DNA from: Neobacillus sp. PS3-12
GTDB lineage: Bacteria; Bacillota; Bacilli; Bacillales; Cytobacillaceae
Direction: 5' to 3'
Length of the DNA: 64,000 nucleotides
Assembly: GCF_030915385.1 (NCBI RefSeq)
Contig: NZ_CP133268.1
Location: forward strand, 3,012,001 to 3,076,000
The notes under the pieces are model-generated. The model was not told where the DNA came from. It made no database searches and was given only the letters and a program-made list of their open reading frames with translations. A program made the translations under genes and the position numbers. This document shows, piece by piece, positions 47,449 to 55,555 of this stretch; position 1 is the first letter of the stretch; each line of letters begins with the position of its first letter.

Positions 47449-48430
47449 AATTAAAGTGGATAACCAAGCAGTTGGTACAAAATTAAAAGTTGTTAAAAAG
47501 TTTGATTGGCGCAATTATATTGTATACATCGCCTTTATTGGCGTCATCATCTACTTCTCTATTACATTAGGAGATCAGGGATTTGTTTCCACCGACAATC
47601 TATTAAATATTGTTCGTCAGACTGCCATGATTTCGATTATGGGTATAGCGATGACGTTTGTAATCTCTACAGGCGAAATCGACTTATCGGTTGGATCAAT
47701 TACAGCGCTTTCATCTTTAGTTGCTGCATTAGCTTTACAGGCTGGATTTGGCCTTGTCGGTGGTTTAGTTGCCGGAGTTGGTTCAGGTCTTTTGGTCGGT
47801 TTAATAAACGGATTATTAATTACGAAAGTTGCCATTCCTTCTTTCCTTGTAACTCTTGGAACAATGGGAATCGTCAGAGGGGCAGCTATGTGGATGACAA
47901 ATACTGCTCCAGTTCCTATTATTGATAATAATTTTAACTGGCTGTTCGGTTCAGGGGATATCGGCTTGATCCCAATTCTATTAGTTTGGACATTAATCTT
48001 TACTGTCATTGGGCATATCCTTTTGAAAAAAACAGCTTTTGGCCGACAAACATTGGCTACAGGCGGAAATGAAAGTGCAGCGAAATTTTCCGGTGTAAAA
48101 ACGTGGAAGATTAAATTATTTGTATTTTTAGGTACTGGATTGATGGCCGGGTTTGCTGGTGTTCTGTATGCAGGCCGAATGCATGCCGGACGTTATACTT
48201 TCGGAGACGGGGATGAACTTTCCGTTATTGCTGCAGTTATCCTTGGAGGTACTGCGCTGACAGGTGGAATGGGGACCGTAATCGGAACTGTTATCGGTTC
48301 ATTAATGATTGGAGTTATTAATAATGGACTCATTATTATGGGGCTGGATGTCAGTCAGCAAATGATGATTAGAGGTTTAATCATTATTCTTGCTGTAGCT
48401 TTCGGTAAAAAATCAGGAGCTAAATCATAA
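47429..48430 (+). CDS. sugar ABC transporter permease (RbsC type)
   Basis: The 333 residues have 8-10 membrane segments and family motifs ISTGEIDLSVGSITALSSLV, TKVAIPSFLVTLGTMGIVRG, ATGGNESAAKFSGVKTWKIK and AAVILGGTALTGGMGTVIGT. ATG 47429, with GAGGAGG upstream, overlaps the ATPase gene by 20 nt, so the two are coupled. Confidence 0.92.
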   Translation: MPSKDYEIKVDNQAVGTKLKVVKKFDWRNYIVYIAFIGVIIYFSITLGDQGFVSTDNLLNIVRQTAMISIMGIAMTFVISTGEIDLSVGSITALSSLVAALALQAGFGLVGGLVAGVGSGLLVGLINGLLITKVAIPSFLVTLGTMGIVRGAAMWMTNTAPVPIIDNNFNWLFGSGDIGLIPILLVWTLIFTVIGHILLKKTAFGRQTLATGGNESAAKFSGVKTWKIKLFVFLGTGLMAGFAGVLYAGRMHAGRYTFGDGDELSVIAAVILGGTALTGGMGTVIGTVIGSLMIGVINNGLIIMGLDVSQQMMIRGLIIILAVAFGKKSGAKS

Positions 48431-48491
48431 TAGGTCCAGATACATTTATGTAACAAATCAGCGATATGAAGGATTTGTTGCTCGGTAAAAA

Positions 48492-48660
48492 GCAAAATAT
48501 CCCGATATTAATCTTGTAGTAGTCCAAGGATTCCAGGATCCGAACAAATCCCAAGAAGTAGTAGATGCTTTATTGACCAGATTTCCTAAATTAAAATGAA
48601 TGTATGCCTGCTGGGATGTTCCTGCAATGGGTGCTTTAGCAGCAGTAAGCGTCAGGTTAG
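48492..48660 (+). pseudogene. remnant of a second sugar-binding protein
   Basis: AKYPDINLVVVQGFQDPNKS, then QEVVDALLTRFPKLK-stop-MYACWDVPAMGALAA, aligns with EKYPNIKIVARGG...LDGIFAVWDVPAEGVLAA of the intact binding protein. Both ends are lost. Confidence 0.7.
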
Positions 48661-48733
48661 CCATCAAGACTGCACAAATAAACTTAGTACCAAGAATGTA
48701 GTTATGAAAATATATTCTTTGGGTTCATTACTT

Positions 48734-48762
48734 TAAAGACCGTGCCGAAAGCTCGGTCTTTT
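48734..48762 (+). terminator. terminator of ABC importer operon
   Basis: AAAGACCG plus GC pairs with GC plus CGGTCTTT with one internal mismatch, followed by TTTTT. Confidence 0.7.
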
Positions 48763-49069
48763 TACTTACAATAAATTATTTTATTTATAGTTGATACCAA
48801 AAATCCTGGTAAAAGACAATTTTTAATGAAATCAAGATTATACCTATAAGCTGCTTTGTATACTTATTCTTAAACAAATTTCAAATTTATTAGATTTTAT
48901 TGAACGATCTATAAAAATCACCAATACTATGTAAAACCCCTGTCGTTAGGAAAATAGGCAAAAAAGTGGTAAAAGGGCTTTCTATTAAAACTCATAAAGA
49001 AAAATTGAATTCCTTTATGTAATCCATTACGATATTCTTATAAAGATAAACTGAAAGGGAGAAAAAATT

Positions 49070-50067
49070 ATGGTAAGAATTGCTGACGTTGCAAAAATGG
49101 CAAATGTCTCAACTGCTACTGTCTCCCGGGTCATAAGCAATGCGGGAACTGTGAAACAAGAGACAGCCGATAAAGTATTGGAAGCCATAAACAAATTAAA
49201 TTACAAACCAAACATGCTGGCAAGGCAATTGCGAAGATTAGAAACGAAAACCATTATTGTCATCATTCCAGACATAACCAATACATTTTTTTCAAATGTC
49301 TTAAGAGGGATTGAATCGGTGGCAACTGAATATGCATACCAGGTGCTCCTGGGTGATGCTCAAAACATCGTAGAACGTGAGAGCAGTTATTTGGCTGTTT
49401 TAGGAGAGAAAAAAGCGGACGGTGTCATACTATTAACTGCGAGGACGGATCAAAGGGCATTGGAGGAGATATCAAAAGAGTTTCCTGTTGTACTGGCTTG
49501 CGAATACTTTGAAGGTTCCAATTTGCCCACTGTTTCCATCGATAATATCAGCAGTGCCAGAAAGGCAACTGAACATTTAATCAGCTTGAACCATAAGAGA
49601 ATAGGACATATTTCAGGGCCCCTTAAGGTGGTGGTCGGCCGTGATCGTTTAAAAGGATTTAATCAAGCGATGGCACAGCATGGCCTATTTGTTGATCCGC
49701 TTTTGGTTCAGGAAGGTGATTTCTCCTATGCGAGCGGCTTTAATTTGATGAAGAAATTATTGACATTGGAAGTTCCTCCTACAGCAGTTTTTGCAGCAAA
49801 CGATGAGATGGCTATGGGAGCTATTAAAGCCGCCAAGTCTAAAGGATTTAAGGTCCCGGAAGATTTATCGGTTGTCGGTTTTGATGATATTAAATTTGCT
49901 TCCATCTTTAACCGGCCCTTACGACGATTGCGCAGCCAACGTTCGACATGGGAAAAAAAGCAATGGAACTGCTTTTAAAATTAATCAATAATAAAGAATT
50001 GGGAAAAAATCAAATAATACTTGCTGATGAACTCATTGTACGTGACTTATGCAGAGAAAGAATTTAA
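49070..50067 (+). pseudogene. LacI-family regulator 2, frameshift near 3' end
   Basis: A paralogue of 43395-44392 (VRIADVAKMANVSTATVSRV, ETKTIIVIIPDITNTFFSNV, KKADGVILLTARTDQ, LSVVGFDDIKFASIF). One base is missing at TTTAACCGGCC (CCGG 49912-49915). With it restored the protein continues PALTTIAQPTFDMGKKAMEL and ends LADELIVRDLCRERI at 50067. Strong RBS (GAAAGGGAG). A half-conserved TGTAATC-type site lies near 49018-49031, about 40 nt before the start. Confidence 0.85.
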
Positions 50068-50095
50068 AGCGATTGGCATCAGGATTTATCAATCT

Positions 50096-50127
50096 AAAGG
50101 GGGAATGTTCTTTATACTTCCCTTTTT
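50096..50127 (+). terminator. terminator after LacI regulator 2
   Basis: AAAGGGGGAA (50096-50105) pairs with TTCCCTTTTT (50118-50127). Confidence 0.65.
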
Positions 50128-50135
50128 ATTTGTTT

Positions 50136-50379
50136 AGGTTCAAATGCAATGAAGGATCCATTTTGCTGAAAGGTAGGGTAATGTAAAAAAAACGAAATAA
50201 AATTACAGAAAAATATAAGAAAAAATCATAAGAAAAATAAAAAAATGTATATTGACTGCCAATTTTGAAAGTGCTATCATATGTTCAAGGGAAAATTTAC
50301 GCAAATATTGTTGTAGAAAACAGTTTAGTAAAAATTAGTACACTTACGGCTATCAAAGGAATTTGAATGCTGAATATAG
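50136..50379 (+). repeat. duplicated promoter region, copy 2
   Basis: Near-copy of 35413-35655, here placed upstream of the MFS transporter gene. Confidence 0.8.
50252..50308 (+). promoter_or_regulatory. promoter with LacI-type operator D
   Basis: TTGACT (50252-50257), 17 nt, TATCAT (50275-50280), then ATTTACGCAAATAT (50295-50308), identical to operator B. Confidence 0.7.
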
Positions 50380-50396
50380 ATTAATATTTTTTATAA

Positions 50397-50414
50397 ATGT
50401 AATCCATTACATTA
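50397..50414. promoter_or_regulatory. TGTAATC-type operator
   Basis: AATGTAATCCATTACATT is an inverted repeat with one central mismatch, between operator D and the MFS gene. Confidence 0.6.
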
Positions 50415-50485
50415 TCCGTTACTCCATCAAAGTCAATAGGAGTTAAATTTTCCCTTAGTCCAAGCTTTTTATTTTTTGTTACCTG

Positions 50486-50499
50486 TGTAATCGATTACA
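50486..50499. promoter_or_regulatory. TGTAATC-type operator, second copy
   Basis: TGTAATCGATTACA, a perfect 14-bp palindrome identical in core to the site before lacI 1. Two such sites plus operator D imply that the transporter is controlled by both LacI systems. Confidence 0.65.
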
Positions 50500-50668
50500 T
50501 TTTTATTTCCGATTATAAAAAATAGGAGGATGAAGGCTTAATCCGGTATTTACTCATTTTGGCAGGATATTATTTAAAGTTGAATTAATGGAAAATGTAG
50601 TGAACTTCACAGATAGGAGAGAATTCTCCTCCTGACAAAAAAGCATAATAAAATTCGAGGTGTTAAAA

Positions 50669-51946
50669 ATGAAAACGGTTGTAGGCGAACAACGTACTAT
50701 AGGCGGTCTTCCGATGGGAGTGGTTTGGGGATTTGTTGCAACATTAATTTTCATGGCCGGGGACGGCCTCGAGCACGCATGGTTATCTCCATATCTTATT
50801 GAAAAAGGATTGACTGTGCAGCAGTCTGCCACTCTTTTTGCAGTGTATGGAGCCGTGTTAGCTGTTGCATCTTACTTTTCTGGGGTACTCACCGAAATGT
50901 GGGGACCGAGGAAAGTAATGATTATTGGATTAGCCGCTTGGCTCATTGGCCAGGTTTTATTTATTGAATATGGTTTAAAGCCAAACAATTACGCCCTAAT
51001 GTTACCAACGTATGGAATAAGAGGCTTAGGTTATCCTTTATTTTGTTATTCATTCTTAGTGTGGGTTACTTACCGCAGTCCAGATCGCATCTTGGCTACA
51101 GCTGTAGGATTGTTTTGGGCTGCCTGGAGCGGCGGACTCTATGTTGTTGGAAGTTTCTTCCCTGCCTTTATGCTTCCAAAAATCGGATACATCGGGCTGT
51201 TGTGGAGTGCAGTGGTTTGGGTATTTGTTGGCGGTTTAGTTGGTGTGCTTGTGGTTAATGACGATGCAAGGTCACAAGGCGGCAATCCAAAAGAAAAGTT
51301 GAAGAGCTTATTAAGTGGATTAACGATTTGTATTGAAGAACCGAAAGTCGCAATAGGCGGCGTGGTCCGGATTATCAATTCCACAGGCATCGGTTCATTG
51401 CCAATCTTTTTCCCGTTGTACTTGCATTCTAAATATGGATTCACGACTGAACAATGGCTGCAAGTTTGGGGCACAATGTGGTTTGCGAATATCATATTTA
51501 ACCTGATCATACCTTATATTAGCGATAAATGGCTGGGCTGGCGCAAAACAATTATGTGGCTGGGCAGCTTCGGAATGGGTGTGATGCTGCTGGTTTTGCT
51601 TTACACGCCACAGGTCTTTGGAAGCAATTTCTTGGTCTTAAATATTGTCGGGATTATCATGGGTATTGTTCTCTGCGGTTTCGTTCCTCTTTCTGCTCTT
51701 GTTGCATCAATGGCTCCTGAGAAAAAAGGGTCTGCGATGGCGATTGTAAGCTTTGGTGCGGGAATGTCTTACTTTATCGCACCGGCAATTGTTGGGGCTT
51801 TCATTGGACTTATTGGTGTACATGGGGTTATTTGGGTGTTTGCGGGTATGTACTTCCTTGGTACAGTTTTAATGCACTTTATGAAACTGCCATCTGAAGA
51901 CAAAAAAAATCAAAACGATATTCATTTGGAGAAACAAGTAGGTTAA
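50669..51946 (+). CDS. RbtT/DalT/CsbX-family MFS transporter
   Basis: The 425 residues have 12 membrane segments: FMAGDGLEHAWLSPYLIEKG, GPRKVMIIGLAAWLIGQVLF, YGIRGLGYPLFCYSFLVWVT, FWAAWSGGLYVVGS. These match the polyol-permease group (ribitol, D-arabinitol, CsbX). ATG 50669 follows GAGG; the GTG at 50660 overlaps it. It may import a sugar or polyol for this locus, as an alternative to the ABC importer. Confidence 0.85.
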   Translation: MKTVVGEQRTIGGLPMGVVWGFVATLIFMAGDGLEHAWLSPYLIEKGLTVQQSATLFAVYGAVLAVASYFSGVLTEMWGPRKVMIIGLAAWLIGQVLFIEYGLKPNNYALMLPTYGIRGLGYPLFCYSFLVWVTYRSPDRILATAVGLFWAAWSGGLYVVGSFFPAFMLPKIGYIGLLWSAVVWVFVGGLVGVLVVNDDARSQGGNPKEKLKSLLSGLTICIEEPKVAIGGVVRIINSTGIGSLPIFFPLYLHSKYGFTTEQWLQVWGTMWFANIIFNLIIPYISDKWLGWRKTIMWLGSFGMGVMLLVLLYTPQVFGSNFLVLNIVGIIMGIVLCGFVPLSALVASMAPEKKGSAMAIVSFGAGMSYFIAPAIVGAFIGLIGVHGVIWVFAGMYFLGTVLMHFMKLPSEDKKNQNDIHLEKQVG

Positions 51947-51999
51947 GACTATGTGGACTGACAAAAATTAAAAGGTCTTTATCTCGGAAGGAAATAAAA

Positions 52000-52293
52000 G
52001 TGATTATTATACACGCATACTTCAAGGTAAATCCGCAGTACCGTAAAGAATTTCTTGAGCTGGCTGAACATGTAACATATCCTTCTCGAGCTGAAGAGGG
52101 AAACATAAGTTATCATTGCTATAAAGATCCAGTACGGGCTAATCACTTTCTATTTTTAGAAAAGTGGAACGATGAATCAGCAATCCAGGAGCATGAAGGA
52201 ACTTCTCACTTTAAAAGCTTTGTGAAAGAAGTTTCGAAATTTTTAATCGCCCCCATTAAGGCAGAATTATATAATGCAACCGTAAAACAATAG
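52000..52293 (+). CDS. putative quinol monooxygenase (ABM domain)
   Basis: The 97-residue ferredoxin-like dimeric alpha-beta barrel has FKVNPQYRKEFLELAEHVTY, SRAEEGNISYHCYKDPVRAN, FLFLEKWNDESAIQEHEGTS. It resembles YgiN-type proteins. GTG start with GGAAGG upstream. It lies between the MFS and Gfo/Idh genes, probably in one operon. The catalytic role is unknown. Confidence 0.85.
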   Translation: MIIIHAYFKVNPQYRKEFLELAEHVTYPSRAEEGNISYHCYKDPVRANHFLFLEKWNDESAIQEHEGTSHFKSFVKEVSKFLIAPIKAELYNATVKQ

Positions 52294-52474
52294 TTGCTAA
52301 AGGATAAATGGAAAATTTTTGGAATGTATCAGAACTCTCTTAAAAAAATGAAATAAAATGAATCTGGAATGATGGTTTTATGAAGAGAGGCTGCAGAAGT
52401 TTTAGGGTAAGTTAATTTTGAGAAGTAACGATTCTGAACAATATAAGAAAAATAACAAGTAGGTGGAAAATAAA

Positions 52475-53653
52475 ATGAGAAAATTAAATGTTGGAATGAT
52501 CGGCGGAGGCTTTATGGGGAAAGCACATGCACTTGCATATGCAGCAATGCCAATGTTCTTTTGGCCGGCACCAGCGATTCCACATCGCCATACCATTGTA
52601 GATGTCAATGAAGCATTAGCAAAAGAAGCTGCAGCAAAATTAGGTTTTGAAAATTATTCAACCGACTGGAGAGCAGTCGTCAATGATCCCGAAATTGATG
52701 TTATTGATATTGTAACTCCAAATAATACGCATGCTGAAATTGCTATTGCAGCAGCAAAAGCCGGTAAGCATATAATCTGTGAAAAGCCGCTGGCATTAGG
52801 GGCGGAGCAATCTAAGGAAATGCTGGAAGCAGTAGAGTCAGCAGGTGTTAAGCATGCGGTAGCTTTCAACTATAGAAGAACACCTGCCGTTGCACTTGCG
52901 AAAAAATATATCAAAGAAGGCCGAATTGGTAAAATTCTTAATTTCCGTGGTACCTACCTCCAGGACTGGTCTGCTGATCCGAATTCACCATTATCATGGC
53001 GTTTCCAAAAGAAAATTGCCGGGTCAGGTACATTAGGGGATATTGGAACACATGTAGTTGATTTAGCGCGTTATCTGGTGGGTGAAATTACAGATGTAAA
53101 TGCTGTTACAAAAACATGGATTCCAGAAAGACCCCTTCAAACAGGCAGTATCGACAATCTAGGGACAGTTAGAAGCAGTGGAGCAGATGTACCAAAAGGT
53201 GCAGTTGATGTTGATGATGAAGTTATGACAATGGTTAAGTTTGAAAATGGAGCTATTGGAAGTATTGAAGCAACTCGTAATGCTTGGGGACGCAACAACT
53301 TCATAACCTTTGAAATTCATGGTGAAAAAGGTTCTTTATTTTTTAACTATGAGCGGCGTGATGAGCTTCAAGTTTGTTTTGCAGATGACCCAAGCGATGC
53401 AAAAGGCTTCAGGACAGTGTATACAGGACCGGCCACGCCATATGGTGAAGGATTATGGCCTATTCCTGCACTAGGTATTGGCTACGGTGAAACAAAAATT
53501 ATTGAAACCTATGATTTCTTTAAAGCCATTGTTGAAGATACACAAGCTTCACCAAACTTCGGTGACGGCTATCGTATTGAGGTAATCGCAGATGGCATCC
53601 TTAAATCAGCTCAAAAGGGTGAATGGGTAAAAATCGATAAAACCCAACTGTAA
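52475..53653 (+). CDS. Gfo/Idh/MocA oxidoreductase (levoglucosan dehydrogenase-like candidate)
   Basis: The 392 residues have a Rossmann domain (LNVGMIGGGFMGKAHALAYA, PMFFWPAPAIP), CEKPLALGAEQSKEML, FNYRRTPAVALAKKYI with the catalytic Lys motif EKP, TYLQDWSADPNSPLSWRFQK, and GEGLWPIPALGIGYGETKII. The long NAD-dependent sugar dehydrogenase form and the FFWPAP / DWSADPNSPLSWRFQK segments resemble bacterial levoglucosan 3-dehydrogenase (from memory of that family). ATG 52475 after AGTAGGTGG. It is the intact partner of the frameshifted copy at 35693. Confidence 0.85.
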   Translation: MRKLNVGMIGGGFMGKAHALAYAAMPMFFWPAPAIPHRHTIVDVNEALAKEAAAKLGFENYSTDWRAVVNDPEIDVIDIVTPNNTHAEIAIAAAKAGKHIICEKPLALGAEQSKEMLEAVESAGVKHAVAFNYRRTPAVALAKKYIKEGRIGKILNFRGTYLQDWSADPNSPLSWRFQKKIAGSGTLGDIGTHVVDLARYLVGEITDVNAVTKTWIPERPLQTGSIDNLGTVRSSGADVPKGAVDVDDEVMTMVKFENGAIGSIEATRNAWGRNNFITFEIHGEKGSLFFNYERRDELQVCFADDPSDAKGFRTVYTGPATPYGEGLWPIPALGIGYGETKIIETYDFFKAIVEDTQASPNFGDGYRIEVIADGILKSAQKGEWVKIDKTQL

Positions 53654-53877
53654 AATAATAACAAAAGGAGGCTTCTACAGGGGTTGAAGAAGTTTCCTTG
53701 TTACTGTTTATTTCTCTAAAAGAGTATTTTATTTATTATTCAGGGGAAGACTCGGACATCACAAAAAAATTTAAAGGTAAACGCTACTACATCAAAATAT
53801 TTCTGCGATCACCACTCAACACATGTGGAGTGCTATTCACTACTCGTATTAAAATGATAGAAATGTTGACGTGTTTA

Positions 53878-53907
53878 AAAGAGCTCTCTGATGGCAGAGG
53901 GCTCTTT
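53878..53907 (+). terminator. terminator
   Basis: AAAGAGC...CTCTG pairs with CAGAG...GCTCTTTT. It closes the MFS-ABM-Gfo/Idh operon. The rest of 53654-54151 shows no gene. Confidence 0.75.
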
Positions 53908-54151
53908 TGATTAATGCATGACGTAGAAAACAAAACTGAACAGATTAACCGCAAGGGTCGTTTTTTGTAGATACAAAAATACTGTGTATCGAAAAGGTTA
54001 TTTCTTGAAATCATAAAAACAGTTCTACTAAAAAATGAAGAAGCAGAGAGACTTTGCTCTTCACTTTCCTTCACACTTTACCATATTAGTCGGGGGCAGT
54101 TTATAACATTCATCTCAAATCAAGACTTTATGTAAAAGAACCGTCACACGC

Positions 54152-55504
54152 TTACCCAACACTTTCGATTGACGTTGCACCTGAACGACGGCGCTCGAGT
54201 TCTACATCCATTTCTGCCCGTTTACCATCGAGTTTGTAGGGAATTATGGTGATTCCGATCAGTACACAGAGGACTAGTGGTACCCAGATAAAACTTATTT
54301 CAATATAATTTAAAGCGGTTGCAGTTTGTTTAACATTCGGAATATACCCCCCCATTTTCAGAAGAGCTCCTACAAGTGCACTCCCAAGGCCCAAGCTGAC
54401 TTTTACAGAAAAGCCTTGAAAAGCTGCAACCATCCCTGCGATACTTCGATTATTTTTGTACTCTGAATAATCAATAATATCTGGCTGAATCGCAAAGGTT
54501 GTCCCGAAGATGCCATAAATGCCAAGCCCGGTAATCGCCAAACCTGAAATCAGTACAACTGGTGATGTCTTTCCGAAATATATTACTAAATCTCCAACAA
54601 TATAAATGACCGTGCTTAAAAGCAATACATTTTTCTTCGGCATTTTCTTTTGAAGCCAAGGTAAAATTAGCAGCATTGGCAGACCAGATAGAATTCCAAA
54701 TAGACCTACAAACGTGAGCCAATCCGTATGTCCCAGATTATAAGTGAAATAGTAGATTACAGTTGAATTTCTAATTACAAAAAGAGCAAAATAGAGAAAA
54801 TTCAAGACAAAGAAAATTAGTGCCTGGCCAGTCAATCCTTTAAAATCCTGTTTAAAAGAGGATTTCCCGGTTTGAACGGACGGTGGAACCACCTCTTTTG
54901 TATTCATAAAGGTAAACACAAATACAAACACAGCTGCGATGCCGTATAATGTCATCGTAATTAAATAACCTTTATGGTTATCTCCGTGACCAAAGAAGTT
55001 AACTAGCGGTGTCGTAACCGACATGACTAAAGCGGTTCCAATTAATGCACAAATCATTCTGGTCGATACTAACCAGTTTCGTTCATGGTTATCAGAGGTT
55101 AACCTTGGTACAAGTGTATTTAATGGTATATTTACCACCGAATAAGCAATATTCAATAAGCAATAAGTGATATAAGCCCATAGAATTTTACCTGACATAC
55201 TGAAATCGGGAACAATAAAGGTCATGATTGTAAAGACAGCAAATGGAATTGCTCCAATCAGAATATAGGGCCTTCCTTGCCCCCATCTAGTATGAGTTCT
55301 ATCAACCAATAATCCCATACCTGTATCGGCAAAAGCATCTATGACTTTGGTTACTAACATTAAAGTACCGGCAACGGTTGCGGTGATTCCAAAGACATCC
55401 GTATAAAAAAACAGCAGGTATGATGCCATTGTACTAAATACGAGGTTGCAGGCGAAATCACCAGCCCCGTATCCAATTCTTTTTTTCCATTTATCCATCT
55501 GCAT
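54152..55504 (-). CDS. GPH-family sugar:cation symporter
   Basis: The 450-residue, 12-segment membrane protein carries family signatures GYGAGDFACNLVFSTMASYL, DVFGITATVAGTLMLVTKVI, DAFADTGMGLLVDRTHTRWG and QPDIIDYSEYKNNRSIAGMV (glycoside-pentoside-hexuronide family, XynB/MelB relatives). ATG 55504 after AAAGGAGG. Last gene of the polyol operon; imports the polyol or pentoside substrate. Confidence 0.9.
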   Translation of the reverse strand: MQMDKWKKRIGYGAGDFACNLVFSTMASYLLFFYTDVFGITATVAGTLMLVTKVIDAFADTGMGLLVDRTHTRWGQGRPYILIGAIPFAVFTIMTFIVPDFSMSGKILWAYITYCLLNIAYSVVNIPLNTLVPRLTSDNHERNWLVSTRMICALIGTALVMSVTTPLVNFFGHGDNHKGYLITMTLYGIAAVFVFVFTFMNTKEVVPPSVQTGKSSFKQDFKGLTGQALIFFVLNFLYFALFVIRNSTVIYYFTYNLGHTDWLTFVGLFGILSGLPMLLILPWLQKKMPKKNVLLLSTVIYIVGDLVIYFGKTSPVVLISGLAITGLGIYGIFGTTFAIQPDIIDYSEYKNNRSIAGMVAAFQGFSVKVSLGLGSALVGALLKMGGYIPNVKQTATALNYIEISFIWVPLVLCVLIGITIIPYKLDGKRAEMDVELERRRSGATSIESVG

Positions 55505-55555
55505 CACGTATCCTCCTTTTAATATTGGAATATTTGTTTAAAGCAAAAGCCCAAA

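Noticed and set aside
44626..48430. Calling the ABC importer the ribose (rbs) operon
   Set aside because: RbsA/RbsC-type motifs are shared by many sugar importers; rbsK and rbsD are missing and the surrounding enzymes do not handle ribose.
34506..53653. myo-inositol (iol) operon
   Set aside because: IolE-like barrels and Gfo/Idh enzymes are present, but IolB, IolC, IolD and IolJ are not, while a glucokinase is.
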